From NCBI GenBank assembly GCA_025330725.1, contig JAIWND010000025.1, positions 124,001 to 188,000 on the forward strand: a stretch of 64,000 nucleotides of DNA. The letters run 5' to 3'. Both the position numbers and the translations under genes were made by a program. Under the pieces are notes generated by a model that saw only the letters and a list, made by a program, of their open reading frames with translations, was not told the origin of the DNA and made no database searches. Source of the stretch: Chlamydoabsidia padenii (lineage: Eukaryota > Mucoromycota > Mucoromycetes > Mucorales > Cunninghamellaceae). Positions 22,310 to 34,724 of the stretch are shown one piece after another (the first letter of the stretch is position 1; each line of letters begins with the position of its first letter).

Positions 22310-23932
22310 ATGGTTGGATCAAGCTCGACAAAAGTAGTAAACATATACAAGTTGAAAGGTAAACAACTCTATATTTTATACATAATTTGGTGCGTCTTTT
22401 TGTCATTCTCCTTCACCTTCACTTGTACTGGCGACTGTCATGATGCAGTAATTGAAGGACCTTCCTAAGGTTGACACTTTTTGTTTTTCTTTTTATAATA
22501 GAACTGCTCCTTAGTGGTATAATAAAACTGGCAAGTTGATCAACAAAAGCATTTACTCGGTTATTCTCATACCCTTCTTCTTCTTGTAGGACGCGGATTA
22601 TCAGCGTGATATTGTTTGGAACTCGACAAAAATGTCCCTGCTTATTGACTCGATCCTCAAAAAGTACTACATCTCTCCCTTGCTGTTTGCTATACGAATT
22701 GATGAAGAAGGAAGACAGTCCATGGTGTGTATTGATGGGAAACAACGGCTCACATCTATTTTAAGGTAAGTTCCCTTAATATACGAAAAACCAGGTGAAA
22801 CTAATTATGACATGGTAATTAGGTTTACTCAAAATAGAATCCCCCATTTGGACGAATCCTCTGGCGTTGTAGAGGAAGTCTATTTTGAAAAATCCGGTCA
22901 ACAAGCACATCAAAGGAAACATGCTCATCCACGGTTTTTGTCTGAAGAAGAAAAACATGATTTCTATGATACTGAAGTCACTTTGGGTAATTATTTGTAT
23001 ATTTTAAAGAATTAAGTGAAAAGTAATTAACTCTTTTTTTTTTTTTTTTAATTGATCCTTATGTAATAGTTGAATTCAATGATTTGGATGAAGACGATGA
23101 AGTAAATTAAACCCATCATGAGGATAAGGCTATGTAATTAACCATACCTTTTATTTATATTACTATATAGCTGGAAATCTTCTCCCGGATCCAAATGGGC
23201 GTATCCATCACAGCATCAGAAAAACTCGTGGCAACCTCTTCACAAGTATCAAAACTATCCCGGGCCTACATCTCAAGTCACCAAAAGCTTGTTAGTACGC
23301 TCCATCAACTTAATTTGGCACCGTTCAAATGCCTAGCTCAGCTCCACCATTGCCTATACGAAACCAACACCAAGCAATCATTCGTATCTACCCCGATGAA
23401 TCTGGTCAAGTTTTTAAATCAAAAGGCACCACTTCCACCATCTTTTCGACGTACCTCGAGACACATTCTTGATCTCTTGAACCAGCTCTGTAAAGATAAA
23501 AAGGGGATCGCGGCCTTCTTCCAGGTGATCAAGAAGGGCGATAGGGTCAGCAAGAAACCTATCAAGGCCATTGAATTCCTAGTGTTTGGGGTGTTTATCG
23601 GCAGATCAAGTCGGCGGGTCACTGTGGCGGAACTGATTGATGACTTGATAGACCTTCGAAGCCGTTTTGATGCTTATCGTGGCGCCCTACTATCGGGGAA
23701 TCCTTGCTGGCTTGTAGGAATGGATTGGATTGAAAAAAGATTGGATGGCAAGCCACACACATTACGCACTATTGCTTCATCTTCATCTTCAACAACAATA
23801 ACAAGATCTACTCGGAACACCCGGCTTCGAACTCGTCATTCAAGTCAAGCCACACTACCAAGCTCACCATCACCATCATTTCAACCACCAATGGCCAGGC
23901 GTGGCCGTAGACCTTGGAAAGCACGTGGATGA
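22310..23932 (+). CDS. DUF262 (GmrSD N-terminal domain-like) protein
   Basis: Six exons (22310-22358, 22502-22530, 22590-22765, 22823-22986, 23070-23101, 23171-23932), 403 residues. Intron 2 (22531-22589) must be a GC-AG intron with donor GCAAGT; only this joins IIKL to DADYQRDIVW in frame. The DUF262/ParB-like core is clear: DADYQRDIVW, LLIDSILKKYYISPLLFAI and IDGKQRLTSI (residues 74-83, the DGQQR-type motif), then LEIFSRIQMG. A helical region follows, and the tail is Ser/Arg-rich (ending RRGRRPWKARG), probably disordered and perhaps DNA- or RNA-binding. Bacterial relatives are nucleotide-dependent restriction subunits such as GmrS; the role of fungal members is unknown. The frame from 23195 alone is only the last exon. 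Confidence 0.82.
22531..22589 (+). other. GC-AG intron in DUF262 gene
   Basis: Donor GCAAGT after AAACTG and acceptor TTGTAG before GACGCG. The nearest GT donors (GTTGAT, GTGGTA, GTATAA) end exon 2 in phase 1 and give a wrong frame, whereas GC gives phase 0 and the expected domain sequence. Confidence 0.7.
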
Positions 23933-24581
23933 TTGTAACTCCCCTTTCTCCCCTTCCTTGGCTTTAGTTTTACCATATTGTTATCCCCTGTACTCCAATT
24001 GACTTTATCCCACACTCTTTACAAATAGCGATAGTCAGTTCAATTCTCTTCTTCTGTCAATAAAAATAATAAGACCCAGTTTAAATAGGTCTTTCTATCA
24101 TAAATAATGTAATTGCCGTTGATGATAGGCTTTTAAAAGGTACGTAGATCCATCCTCCTGCATAGATCGGAATTTATATTTTGAAAGACCGCCTACACGT
24201 CGGCGCTTGTTAACAAGGTGGAGACTATGAAACTAAAGAGACACGTGTACTACTCTGAATGATACATTATAGTTTTGGTTTAATTCACTATCATTTGTGA
24301 TGCAAAAGTAATATGATATGTACTCGTCCCAGCATTGATCAATTGCGGACCAGATCTTGTATTATCATTATGCAGGAACATGATGAAAGACGCTTATTTA
24401 AGTTCACTTGACATCATAATATGACTACCCGTCTATTGAGTGTCATAGTGTGATCAGGATGTACGAATGAAGAAAAGGGTTGTCTTTTCACCTACTGAAG
24501 TTAAAACACCGCCGTGTCTCACCTAATCGCCGTTTCTTCTTTCTCCCACTTCTTTTTCACTCTCCTCTATTGTTTTAAATA
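23933..24581. other. Spacer before membrane protein
   Basis: 649 bases with no gene seen. CCG motif at 24500-24514 (GTTAAAACACCGCC), 68 to 82 bases before the next start. Confidence 0.5.
24500..24514 (+). promoter_or_regulatory. Recurrent CCG motif (GTTAAAACACCGCC)
   Basis: About 75 bases upstream of the start codon at 24582. The same 14-mer recurs at 55179-55192 upstream of HAP2. Confidence 0.45.
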
Positions 24582-25412
24582 ATGACCACCCGATATTCAC
24601 CTTCCCTTGAAGAAGATGCCATTGACACCACCTTGATACCATCCTACCGACTCTATATCGACTATATCCACTCTCCATTATTAACGACGTTACGATTTAT
24701 CATTACTTTACTATATTACTGCTTCCTGGGTCTATTCAAGCTTTTGTTTATCATCCTCCGCACGATTCTTTGGCCAGTCTACACCATTGGCAGGTTTTTT
24801 ATTGTCCCACCAGTCTCCTTCATCTATCACCTGTGCCGCGGTTTTTATCCCATTGTTATCTTTTTATCAGTGGCGGTCATCTGTGGTATCGTTATTGGTT
24901 GCTGTGCAGGCTTTACGGCGGAAGCTCTCTCTTCCTTTTTTATCAACGCCACTTGGGGTCCTCAAGTCTCCTCATCAACATCATCCAAGGAACTAAAAGA
25001 ACAAGAACAAGAAGACTACCTGGACGATGACGATTCGGATAGTATGGATGACGACGATTACTTCAAGAGCACCAATGACGATGACTCTTTGGATACTCCA
25101 GACTATGATACCGGATCGGGTAATCATCACAAGGATATCAACAAAAGGGCATCACCATTATCGGCATTATCATCTCCGCTCTCGTCCATTTCATCTCTGT
25201 GGACCAGTAAACATAGCTTTGACGAGGATGGTTATAGCGAAGATGACCATAGTATGGCTGATAGTTATACCCTTCGTCCTTCTGTACCTTTTAGGGATAT
25301 ACCGACTGCCAGGAACAAGGGGAAACAATCGATGCAGCATAGACCTTCGATGGCTACGCAGGCAAACACCACAAGATATCGATATAACCAACAAGCACAA
25401 TATACTGATTAA
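24582..25412 (+). CDS. Hypothetical fungal membrane protein
   Basis: A single exon of 276 residues, not recognised. The N-terminal 35 residues are soluble. Hydrophobic segments follow at about 33-62 (two closely spaced helices or a hairpin: TLRFIITLLYYCFLG and LFKLLFIILRTILWP), a short one around 66-80, and a strong membrane helix at about 88-110 (PIVIFLSVAVICGIVIGCC). The C-terminal half is polar, with Asp-rich blocks (DYLDDDDSDSMDDDD) and Ser-rich repeats (PLSALSSPLSSISS), presumably cytosolic and regulated by phosphorylation. The hairpin-like hydrophobic region suggests an ER-shaping or membrane-inserted role, but this is inference. Confidence 0.75.
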   Translation: MTTRYSPSLEEDAIDTTLIPSYRLYIDYIHSPLLTTLRFIITLLYYCFLGLFKLLFIILRTILWPVYTIGRFFIVPPVSFIYHLCRGFYPIVIFLSVAVICGIVIGCCAGFTAEALSSFFINATWGPQVSSSTSSKELKEQEQEDYLDDDDSDSMDDDDYFKSTNDDDSLDTPDYDTGSGNHHKDINKRASPLSALSSPLSSISSLWTSKHSFDEDGYSEDDHSMADSYTLRPSVPFRDIPTARNKGKQSMQHRPSMATQANTTRYRYNQQAQYTD

Positions 25413-26242
25413 CAACATTTACTTTCAATGGAACAACTTGTTGGATAGTGATTATTATTTTTTTGTACATAGTAGTTTATACATTTATTTACATATATAT
25501 ATATATATACCTCAATATCGTTTTAGTGTAGTGTTTATTATCTATTGTTTATACCTATTTTTTATCATGACTGTAATAAAGAACTTTTGCCTTTATACAT
25601 ATATACATATATGATTTTACTACCTTGCAACAGTATGATAATATGTAAATCCATCATTCTATCCACGATTTGTAGAAGTGCTGTCGGCATTTGAATCTAT
25701 GATCTGCATATATGTCTTCATCCTATAATACTACATCATGTATGTATAGACCAAAGTATGTTGATTACAGGGTTTTTATTTATGGTCAATAAAATACTAA
25801 TCCTATATAGTGGCAGAGAGTAGACATACATGTTTCGAATCCCGCCACCTTCTCCAAGGATTGACGTACCATCAGTACCCAAAGTATTGTATCATCGATG
25901 TATCTGAATGACCAGGTCAATCATCAATGTTTTCACCTCAACCATTGATCCGAGTGTCATTCAAACGAAAGTAAAGTTGTTTCTGGCCAAAAGTAATACC
26001 AGTAAGATTAATATCGTTCAAGGACAAACCACAAATCTTTTAAAACCAGAGACTCTCACAGGGCTGCGTCCATATTGGCTAAAATGTTGTTTAGTAAGAG
26101 GTTATTGTGCAATTTTGAAGTCAAAAAAAAGGGGGGTGTAACTTTTATGTCCATGTCCTTATTATTTCAAATTCCGATCCGACCGATACGCACCTAAAGA
26201 TTTTTTTTCCCCTTTCCCTTCTTTTTTTTCATTCATTCCATA
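25413..26242. other. Spacer before alpha/beta hydrolase
   Basis: 830 bases, AT-rich near the left end with TATATA runs. A 77-codon frame at 25908-26141 has no domain signal and is not called. It holds CCG motifs at 25829-25843 (TTTCGAATCCCGCC) and 26165-26178. Confidence 0.5.
26165..26178 (+). promoter_or_regulatory. Recurrent CCG motif (TTTCAAATTCCGAT)
   Basis: 65 to 78 bases upstream of the hydrolase start codon. Confidence 0.45.
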
Positions 26243-27447
26243 ATGTCGTCCTCTCTACAGGCGTTATCCTTACTAGGTCTGGTTTTAGCCTTTGTGCTAC
26301 AGAGTAATCTCTTTAACCACACAAGAAAGACGTTGCCCTCACTTTACCAACAACCTTCAGAACTGTATTCTCCTGACTTTTACGATGGTGGCCGCGACTT
26401 GGAACTTCCAATGGGCAAAATGCGATACTGGGAATTCGGACCTATTGACGGTGAACGTGTCTTATTGATTCACGGTATATCTACTGGTGCTTCTACCTAC
26501 GATAAAGTGGGTCGTTACCTAGTAAGTGACATAACATCTCACCTATCATTGTTTGGTCTATTCTAATCCCCTTTTTTTATTTTTATAGGCTAATAACAAT
26601 CATCGAGTATTGGTGTTTGACCTCTGGGGGCGTGGTTACAGTGATGCACCTGCAACTTATTATGACGAATCTCTTTATGTGACTCAAGTGGCCTTGTTAC
26701 TTCAAAAAGTGGGTTGGGACAAGACCAATGTTGTTGGTGTATCCTTAGGAGGTAAGTTTGATAAAAAAAAAAAAAAAAAACAAGATAAGATACGGATTAC
26801 AAATAGGCCATTATTATTATTATTATTAGGTGGTATAGCAACATCATTTACCGCTTTTTACCCGGAAAAAGTGAATAAACTGGTATTGATTGCACCTACG
26901 GGCTTGATGGACGAAAAAGATCTACCATGGACTGGCAAACTGGCACGACATCCTATCATGCGACCTATTTTATCTCTTCCCATCGTGCGACCTTTGGCTC
27001 TCTTGGGGGTGGAACACTTTTACAAGTCATCAAGAAAAGGACAACCTATGAATGAAGAAACAAGTGCGATTGCTCATATTGCTCTGTATCAATTCGAACA
27101 TCATCCTGGATTCCTACGGGCCTTTCTCGGCACAGTCATGGATTTCCCCTTTTATGGTCTTCATGATCGATACCAAGCAGTGGGGCGACTCTGCGCCCAG
27201 TCTTCTCTCCAGGTACTGGCGCTTTGGGGTGATGCTGACAAGGTAATTATTATGCATGTTTAAACCACAATCCACTCAACTCACTTTATATACTGTGTTT
27301 ACATAGGTTGTACCTTTTAACAACTCCAAACGACTAATGGATTATATCCCAACAGTTACTATGGAGATATATCCTGGTGGTGGTCACGATATTATCATTC
27401 AAGAACATCAAAAGGTATCCAACGACATTTTGAACTTTTTCTCTTGA
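26243..27447 (+). CDS. Alpha/beta-hydrolase fold protein
   Basis: Four exons (26243-26521, 26589-26751, 26830-27242, 27307-27447), 331 residues. The N-terminal hydrophobic segment (about 5-23) may be a signal anchor. The fold shows the oxyanion HG motif (LLIHGIST, around 77), the nucleophile elbow GVSLGGG (Ser about 145), a lid region with EHHPGFLRAF, the acid Asp in LWGDADKVVP and the His in GGGHDI. The triad is therefore complete and the enzyme should be active, most likely on an ester or lipid; the exact substrate is not evident. The splice within GVSLG|GG is phase 1. The next gene begins only 154 bases downstream. Confidence 0.88.
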
Positions 27448-27601
27448 ATCGTCTGGTAAATAAATATAGTCATGCAACAGACCTCCTTTTTACCTCCTCT
27501 CACCCCTGGATTATCCCTCCCTTCCAATAGTTATTATATTTTTAAAAAACTCTAAATACAAAATTACCTTCTCTCTCTCTCTTCTTCTCATTATTACAAT
27601 C

Positions 27602-29696
27602 ATGGTACTATTTATATTTGTGTTATTATCTTACATGTCGACTCTTGCTCTTGCATCTTGGCCATCCTTCACTGTCTCACCATTCTTCACCAAAGTCAAT
27701 CGCCAACATCAACACGATATCACAGACGAAACAAGATCGGATAACAATGAATACGAACCATTACCAAACGACCAATTCTCTTCAAGCCCTGGTTTACACG
27801 AAGACGGAACGTTACCTCCAGCACTGATCAACTCTATACCTTGGCGCGCTAATGCCAGTGATCTGGTTTCGGTGGAGCTACTATGCATTCTAGATGACCA
27901 GTTTTGCTCCAAGGTGCTAGGTGCTCTGCAAACAGCCGCTCAAGAATTCACTCTTGTTGTTCATTTGAAAACAAAACTTGTGTAAGTCAATGGAACTCTT
28001 TGTTATTGTTGTTGTTTAATACCAAAGTCTAAATTTTTTGTTTTATATAACATAGGATTCGGGCTGCTTATTATGAATTCTGTGAACATATCTGCGCCAA
28101 TGATACCTATGGCTTAGGGGCACCTTCATCTCAGGTACAAACATGTATGTATAAATATAGACATATGACACAAGTACTCATCCTTTTATTTTATTTGTTT
28201 GTTTCTAGTTTACTCTTCCATTCAAAGATGGTGATATGAACTTTATATATCCTCAAGCTCTAGCGAAACAGTTATCACCATATGAATACACAACATCTTG
28301 GGCTTATCACGACGTTATGATCGAATTGAACCATGATCCTTATATGAATGTTATCAACATGGACACATTACTGAAACATGGTGATGAAGACGGTAATAGC
28401 TATGGCAACAATAGTAATAATATCAAATGGAACGGCACGGGAATACCACCTTTTGGCAAGTATTGGTTTAAAGGTGATCCCGCTATACAACCCTATCAAA
28501 TCGACTTTGAATACATTCTATTGCATGAAATCCTCCATGGCATGGGATTTGTCAGCTCCTGGGCCGCCTACTTTGACAACAATGCTTCACCCTTCCACAC
28601 TCTTCTTGATGGCATATTTGATCCTGCTGATCTACAATTCGTCACGCCTAGTCCCTATTGGTCTGTGCAACCTCCTTCTGGTCCTACCTTTGTCACTGGA
28701 TTCCAACCCAACATGATCTTTGATAAGTTTTTATTCATCACACCACCAACGACTACACCGACAGGCAGCAATCACACATCATTAATGGAACTGGGTTTTA
28801 CCATGCAAGATTTTTGTGTACCCGGTGACGAAGCTTTTATCCTCCATTTTGTCCGGGCATTTCAAAAGTCTACCCAGTCTCAACAAGCCAGGCGACTTTA
28901 CTCTATGCTCACAGAAGAACATGCTCTCACCTTTCAATTTGGTCCCACACTCGTGAAGAATCATAACAGCACCAGCAACGACACGTACAACATTGTCGAT
29001 TACTTGAACGACGTGTATACGCATATGGATCTATTGACTGGTGAACAAACCTTGAACGCACTCAACCATCATGAACAATCAGGGCGACTATTTCGACCAG
29101 GGGTGACGATCGCACATGTTGGTAACGAATTACGGGATACTCCTGATTTTGTCATGACAGCAACTTATCGACCGGGGAAAACATTGCAACAATGGGTGGA
29201 TGAAGTTTATGCAACGGTACCTGTGATACACTACAAGGCAGCTCTGAATGAATCAACAACAGTGGACCGGGTGTACAAGTCTCCCATTGGGCCGGGGATT
29301 CTCCGAATCTTGGATGCTTTAGGATATGTCACTGTTCTCGATGGAGGTCAAGCAAATTACTCAGTGCCTTTGTATAATGCTGCTGGTGGTGGTGGTAATG
29401 ATACAAGAGAAGACGATGACGATGACATGGATGGGATAATGACCAATGATAACGACGATGACAATGGCTTGAATGGAAATCAACAACAACAACAACCTTA
29501 CACCAGCATGATGAAAAAAACCAAAAACAGTCATCGGAATGTATGCGACGATATGCATGGAGCAATGGCTACGAAACAGAAGACTCCAACTCGTCTCTCC
29601 TCCTCCTCCTCTTCCTCATCTAGCACGGTTATCAAGAAGACTTTGCTCTTTATGGTGAGCTTTTTTGTTATAGTATCTTATTTGTTATTATCATAA
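27602..29696 (+). CDS. Secreted HExxH-motif protein, membrane-tethered
   Basis: Three exons (27602-27981, 28056-28134, 28209-29696), 648 residues. A signal peptide (about 1-18, TLALAS) is followed by a Cys-containing N-terminal part, then a segment with the zinc-protease-like motif YILLHEILHGMGF (around residues 250-262). The position where metzincins have a third His is Ser here, so catalytic status is uncertain. Several NxS/T sites suggest glycosylation. After an acidic Asp/Asn-rich linker and a Ser run, the protein ends with a hydrophobic stretch (LLFMVSFFVIVSYLLLS) with no following charged tail, as in GPI-anchored proteins. I take it as a cell-surface, fungus-specific putative metallopeptidase; no closer family is recognised. 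Confidence 0.75.
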
Positions 29697-30324
29697 ATAA
29701 TAATAATAATGGTCATAATAATAATAAAGATGTAATGGTTTAGACAATTTGTTTAATGATGGGGGTAGGATGACTCTTTTCTTTTGTTTGCATTCACACG
29801 ATAATCATATCATACAAAAGTTATTAAAATTCATGTCCGAACTTTTTTTTTTTTTTATACATTAAAATTTTACAATAACTGCACACATACACCCAAAAAA
29901 ATTAGCATGAATACGGTAGTACGAGAAAGGATCCTCGAGTTGAAATGAAATCGGGCAAGGCCCATGACCTTGAGGTTTATTGATTGTCTATTCAATCAAG
30001 ATACTAAATATCTTGATGCTTTATTATTACAACCTCATGACATATATCATGGACTGGTTTAGCTGACTGGACACGGTGGACATGCTATCTTTTATGCATC
30101 TTTTTCTGGCGGAGTTGTATTCCAAGATCTCCTTTTGAACCTTGTTTTAGTCCTGGTTTTCTACCCCAAAACACACTCCCCTTTAAACACACACACACAC
30201 ACACACACCCTCAACACCCCTTGCGTCAAAAATGCATATATAAATATACACGACGGAGGATTTTCTCGATTTGGGGGCCTTTTTTCTCTTTATCTCTTTT
30301 TCTTTCTTCTTTTATTTGCCACCC
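29697..30324. other. Spacer with microsatellites
   Basis: 628 bases: AATAAT repeat just after the stop (29697-29730), T run at about 29845-29858, CA repeat at about 30189-30207. No gene and no copy of the CCG motif seen. Confidence 0.5.
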
Positions 30325-30959
30325 ATGATGACTTGCTTTTATATCAAAGCCAAATGGATAATCTTGAAATCATGGCTTGTTCCTTCTTCAAAAAAGTTGA
30401 TACGTAAACGACAACAAGAAGAAAAAAAGGAACCAGAAATGTATCAACCACGTCGCCCATCACATTGCACCAGTTGCTCTTCAAGATCAGAGCATGATGA
30501 AACTCCGTCTATTTTATTTTTTAAACGCCGCTCAAGCCAAAGTTCACAGGCACCCTTACCTGATTTGAATCGTGAGACCGAGAAAGTACACGATCTCTAC
30601 ATGCTAGCTATGGATGAGGTAAAAAGAAAAAAAAAAAAAAAAAAAAGATGCTTTTTTTGTGTGTGTGTGTGTGTGCTCACATGACAACTCATACTGGTTT
30701 ATATGTAAAGTTGAATTATGCGGGAGACTCCCAAGGGACTTTTTATTATGTCAATGACCGTGTAAGTGCCCAGGAAGCTATCGAAAACTTTTCCAATGCA
30801 TCGATGCAATTGTTGACTATCGCACATGACCCTGATTCCAAATCACAACTCCAAGCCATGATCCAAGCCAGACTGGAACTCTTACAAACTAAATTTAATG
30901 CATTACCAGAAGTGGCAGACGATTCCCTCGGTTATCGCCGCTCCATTTATTGTTCATAA
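30325..30959 (+). CDS. Small MIT-like helical protein
   Basis: Two exons (30325-30618, 30711-30959), 180 residues. The intron holds an A run, then GT repeats, and ends in a weak GTAAAG acceptor; frame closure supports it. The start is uncertain: MMTCFYIK at 30325 is the first ATG in frame and MYQPRRPSHC at 30439 is an alternative. The C-terminal 90 residues (ETEKVHDLYMLAMDE, then ...SAQEAIENFSNASMQLL and LQAMIQARLELLQTKFNAL) have the three-helix pattern of microtubule-interacting-and-transport (MIT) domains, which bind ESCRT-III tails. The N-terminal part is basic and Ser-rich. The MIT assignment is by pattern only. Confidence 0.6.
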
Positions 30960-31172
30960 ATCCTTTTTCATGTATACCCCCTCTTCTCTTTATCTTTTAT
31001 ATTTATATATATCTTATTACTCATTCCACATATCTATTATTGTTATTATCTATTATCCTATTCATCGTGGTCGTTTTTTTTTTTTAAAAAAAAAAATGTT
31101 GTATATAGTTTCATCTGAACCCCCGAGACAAAAATATAACGCATGATTTTACCACCCAAAAAGCGCACTTGA

Positions 31173-31188
31173 ATGTCGGACTTTGAAT
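31173..31188 (-). promoter_or_regulatory. Recurrent CCG motif (ATTCAAAGTCCGAC)
   Basis: About 110 to 125 bases upstream of the EFR3 start codon. Confidence 0.4.
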
Positions 31189-31298
31189 TTCGTAGTTGGA
31201 CTAACACAGAAAGAGGCCCCCCCCCGCTCTTTTTGTTTTTCCTCTTTTTTCTTTTCACTCTCCTATTTTTATTCATTCATCTGTTTTATATCATATAG

Positions 31299-34200
31299 AT
31301 GGTGGGTTGTTGTAGTCATTTACGATTCCGGTATATCAAACATGCACGACTGGTTAATCAATGTTATCCTAAAAAAGAAGGCGAGGTGGGACCACGATCG
31401 GCGGAACTCAGTTATCTCACTTTCTATGCAAGCTCACGACCCGCCAAACTAACAAAGGTCGGTACTTATCTTTACAACAAGGTCCATCATGATATCAGAA
31501 AAGGACGAAAAGAGTAAGTTTATGATGACTCGTAACTTGTCATTAAACTAACGAAACACTTTATATAAAAAATAGAAACAACAAAGTATCGTTATTAATT
31601 CTAAAAGCTCTTATTCAATCTTGCCATCGTGATCTCAACTTGTTTTGTCGGTCTGCCATTGTGATTCTTAATGAATTATTGGATACACGGGATATAGAAT
31701 TAATCGACTCTGCTTGTGATACGGTAAAACTAGTAATAAAAAAAAACAACATGTTCCTAAAAAAAAAAAAAAAAAAAAGAAACTAACATGATATATGTCT
31801 AGTTTTATGCGTTTTGCAACTACTACGATGGATCTAATCTGGGTATCGATTCGGTGTTTACAAATGATTATGAAAACATTGTCCGACGATTTGCTTCTTT
31901 TGCCGTATACAATAATGACGATGGACTCCAGATGCGATATAGTGGGCATAGGGCTTTGGCAGCTATCGTGAACTCTTCTACTATCACTTCAAATGATCTC
32001 ACTGTCATCTTGGGTATTCTTATCCCTCCTCTTCTGGCAACTATCGATACAACATCTCAATCTGCATGGAATGTGGCTAAAAGGTAAAGATGATAAAAAC
32101 AATAATAACATGTGAGGGGTGGTGTGGAGGTAATAACTTGAAATATATATATATATATATATTATCATTAGTGGTCCATCCATCGACATTCGATGTTCTG
32201 TTTATGCTGTGGAAAATTTAACCATGGCATGGATCGAACAACTTGCGGCTCAAACTCTATCTCTCTTGTTTAGCTTATCTAATGGAACAGGCGTGCGCTC
32301 ATCACTCTTACCGTGTAAAGAGTAAGTCAAGTAACAAAATGGTAGACTTGACTATTTACTAAAATTTTCTTGATAGATTCTTTACTTCTAAACAGAAATG
32401 GTGGCCGACGGAGTTTTGTGAATCAATATCAGAATTGATATTACAATCAATACAGGTAAAAGAAAACGTGGTACTTTTTGTATCATCACGTTACTCATCC
32501 TTCTTCATTATCATGTAGCCTCAATACCGTTATTTGATGTTGATGAATGTCTTGTCTTATTTGCATGAACCTGTGGATATGGCAGATGTGTCACAAGTCG
32601 ATCGTTTTGTTGGAAGTGTCGCTATCTTACGCACCATCTTGACCTCTAGTTTGGAACTAATGGGGATTCCTGTCTTGGAACTGCTGACAGCCTTATACAC
32701 TCTGATGATGCGATCTCTAGCGAAAACAGGTGCTATTTACGACAAAAAGCCCACTTGTCAACAACCTGAACAACTCAAACATTACAGTGTGCAACATGAT
32801 CTCTTTGAAAGCATCGTTGGTCTCGCCTCTCAGTCATATTACTCTAATCAATGGAACGACATTATCAGCTACATTATTACAAAACTACGAAATACATCCT
32901 CCCTTCCAATGGCAACTCACGGTGATGACGAGGAAAAGGTGGGGGATCAACAAGTACCGGATTATCTCTACCAGCAATGTAGTGTACGCTTCTTGGATAT
33001 CTTTCAAACAAATGCTCTAAAGGCACTGGAAAGTGAACCCGCGGATGCTCATTCGGTGTTTATGGTGGAAATATGGACCCCTGGACTGGAAATCTTGTAT
33101 GATCCTTATCAAGGTATGTAATCACAAAGAGGAACAATATACATGATACTGACTCTTCTTTTTATCTAGACATTCGATTACAGTTTGCTGATACCTTGAT
33201 CCACATGCTCGACTCTACTTTAAAGAAAAACACTGATTATTTGTAAGTGACATTATATCTACATGGAACTAGATAACTAATTGTTACATTAGATCAAGCC
33301 TGTATACGTCATTTCACCATGGTAATCCAACATTTATACATCAATTACTGAAATCGATCTTTGTATGGGCACGACTGGACACTCTGGATACACGGGATAT
33401 GATGGCCATTCATCAATTGTTGCACTGTATTCCTAAACGATTCAATGGATATGGTATTATTCGAACTTTTCCCTTTATATTTGCACTACAAGAGGTGGCC
33501 TGTGAATTTAACAATGTGGCACTTGGAAATATGGAGATTGGAACAAGCAGCAACATTGACAGCACTATAAATATGGATTCCTTCTTGGATTGCGATATGG
33601 CTACACCTGGTGAAAGCGTGGCCACTGGATATGTTACGGCAACCGATGCTACTGACTCGATCAACTCGACTGGTACCACGAATTCCGGTATTAGTCCTTC
33701 TGGTGACGACGATGCCATCGAACATCACTCAACTGACACCTCACAACATACAGAAACACAAACGAAGAATCCATCTCAGCAACAAAGTGGTCGTATAGTT
33801 CAGCAAACCCAACGTCAATGTTATCTGGCAGCCATCACATTGGATTGGATGATCAGTGTAGGGGAGGTAACTGGTATGGGCAAACTATTAGACTATCTTG
33901 CCAACATCAAGGATACTAGACAGCAAAAGCGTCAAGTACCAAGTGTAGATCTAACAAGGAAACCAACGTTGGATGCCCCTACAATAGATACTGACGCCAA
34001 ATCTGTTACCGAATGGATGGATCGACAAAAGGTGGTCGAGGCAATTTTGGACGATGGGAAACTGCATGATATCAAGGGGCCACCTGGCATGAATCTGGAA
34101 GACAAACTTTATGTCAAGTGGGGGTCAGAAGCTTACGGTAACTATATATTATATAATGCAAAATGTACCTTCTCCTTACTCTCTCTTCTTTTGTAGACAA

Positions 34201-34724
34201 CCAAGAAAAAAGTTTCCGGATCGAGACTGACACCAACGCTGATATGAAACCAAAGCTAACCCCGGCATTTACTAACACTACTTTACAGGCAAGTCATGCA
34301 ATACATTGTATCACCAAGAAACTGATCTCTCTCTCTCTCTCTTTTTTTTCTTTCTGGTATTTAGCGTCAACAACAACAAGAAGACAAACCAGTTATTAAT
34401 GTTGAAAATCTTAAAGGAGCACTGGGTAATACTGAAAACAATCGTGAAAATAGGGGGAGTGGGACTGGATCTTGTATAATTCATGCATGCATTTTTTTAC
34501 GTAGCTGCTCAACTTTTAGGTAATGAACAGGATGAAGAAAAACAACAGATTCAGGACAATCATGATACAACAAATGTCAAGAATGAATTGAATCACCTAT
34601 TATCTGGTCTACATGCCTCAACACCAAGGTAAATGGGAACTCATAACACATGACCGGATATCTAACCTACTTTTTCTATTTTGACAGGGAACACTCTTTA
34701 TCTTTGGTCAATCCCCCATATTAG
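31299..34724 (+). CDS. EFR3: EFR3, plasma-membrane PI4-kinase scaffold
   Basis: Twelve exons (31299-31513, 31576-31723, 31803-32083, 32172-32321, 32377-32455, 32519-33113, 33170-33242, 33293-34137, 34197-34288, 34365-34425, 34505-34628, 34688-34724), 899 residues, all phases consistent. The N-terminus MVGCC is the palmitoylated Cys anchor of EFR3 proteins, followed by RYIKHARLVNQCYP and LTFYASSRPAKL typical of the family. The body is an armadillo/HEAT-like rod. A disordered Thr/Ser-rich region lies around 640-720. EFR3 recruits the PI4-kinase III-alpha (Stt4) with Ypp1/TTC7 to the plasma membrane. Intron 9 (34289-34364) is a GC-AG intron, donor GCAAGT. It converges with the GH36 gene. Confidence 0.9.
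34289..34364 (+). other. GC-AG intron in EFR3
   Basis: Donor CAG|GCAAGT and acceptor TTTAG before CGTCAACAAC. The nearest GT (GTCATG) would create phase 1 and an early TAA; GC gives phase 0 and an open frame through three more exons. Confidence 0.7.

Noticed and set aside
23195..23932. Independent gene starting MGVSITASEK
   Set aside because: It is the last exon of the DUF262 gene; upstream codons LEIFSRIQ read in frame from a clear acceptor.
25829..25843. Possible tRNA T-arm (TTTCGAATCCC)
   Set aside because: No complementary stem or acceptor sequence around it; it fits the CCG motif better.
25908..26141. 77-codon frame before the alpha/beta hydrolase
   Set aside because: Composition is not gene-like, and it overlaps the region expected to be promoter.
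30271..30324. Upstream extension of the MIT-like protein
   Set aside because: It would need a TTG start and adds only a Phe/Leu-rich leader; the first ATG is at 30325.
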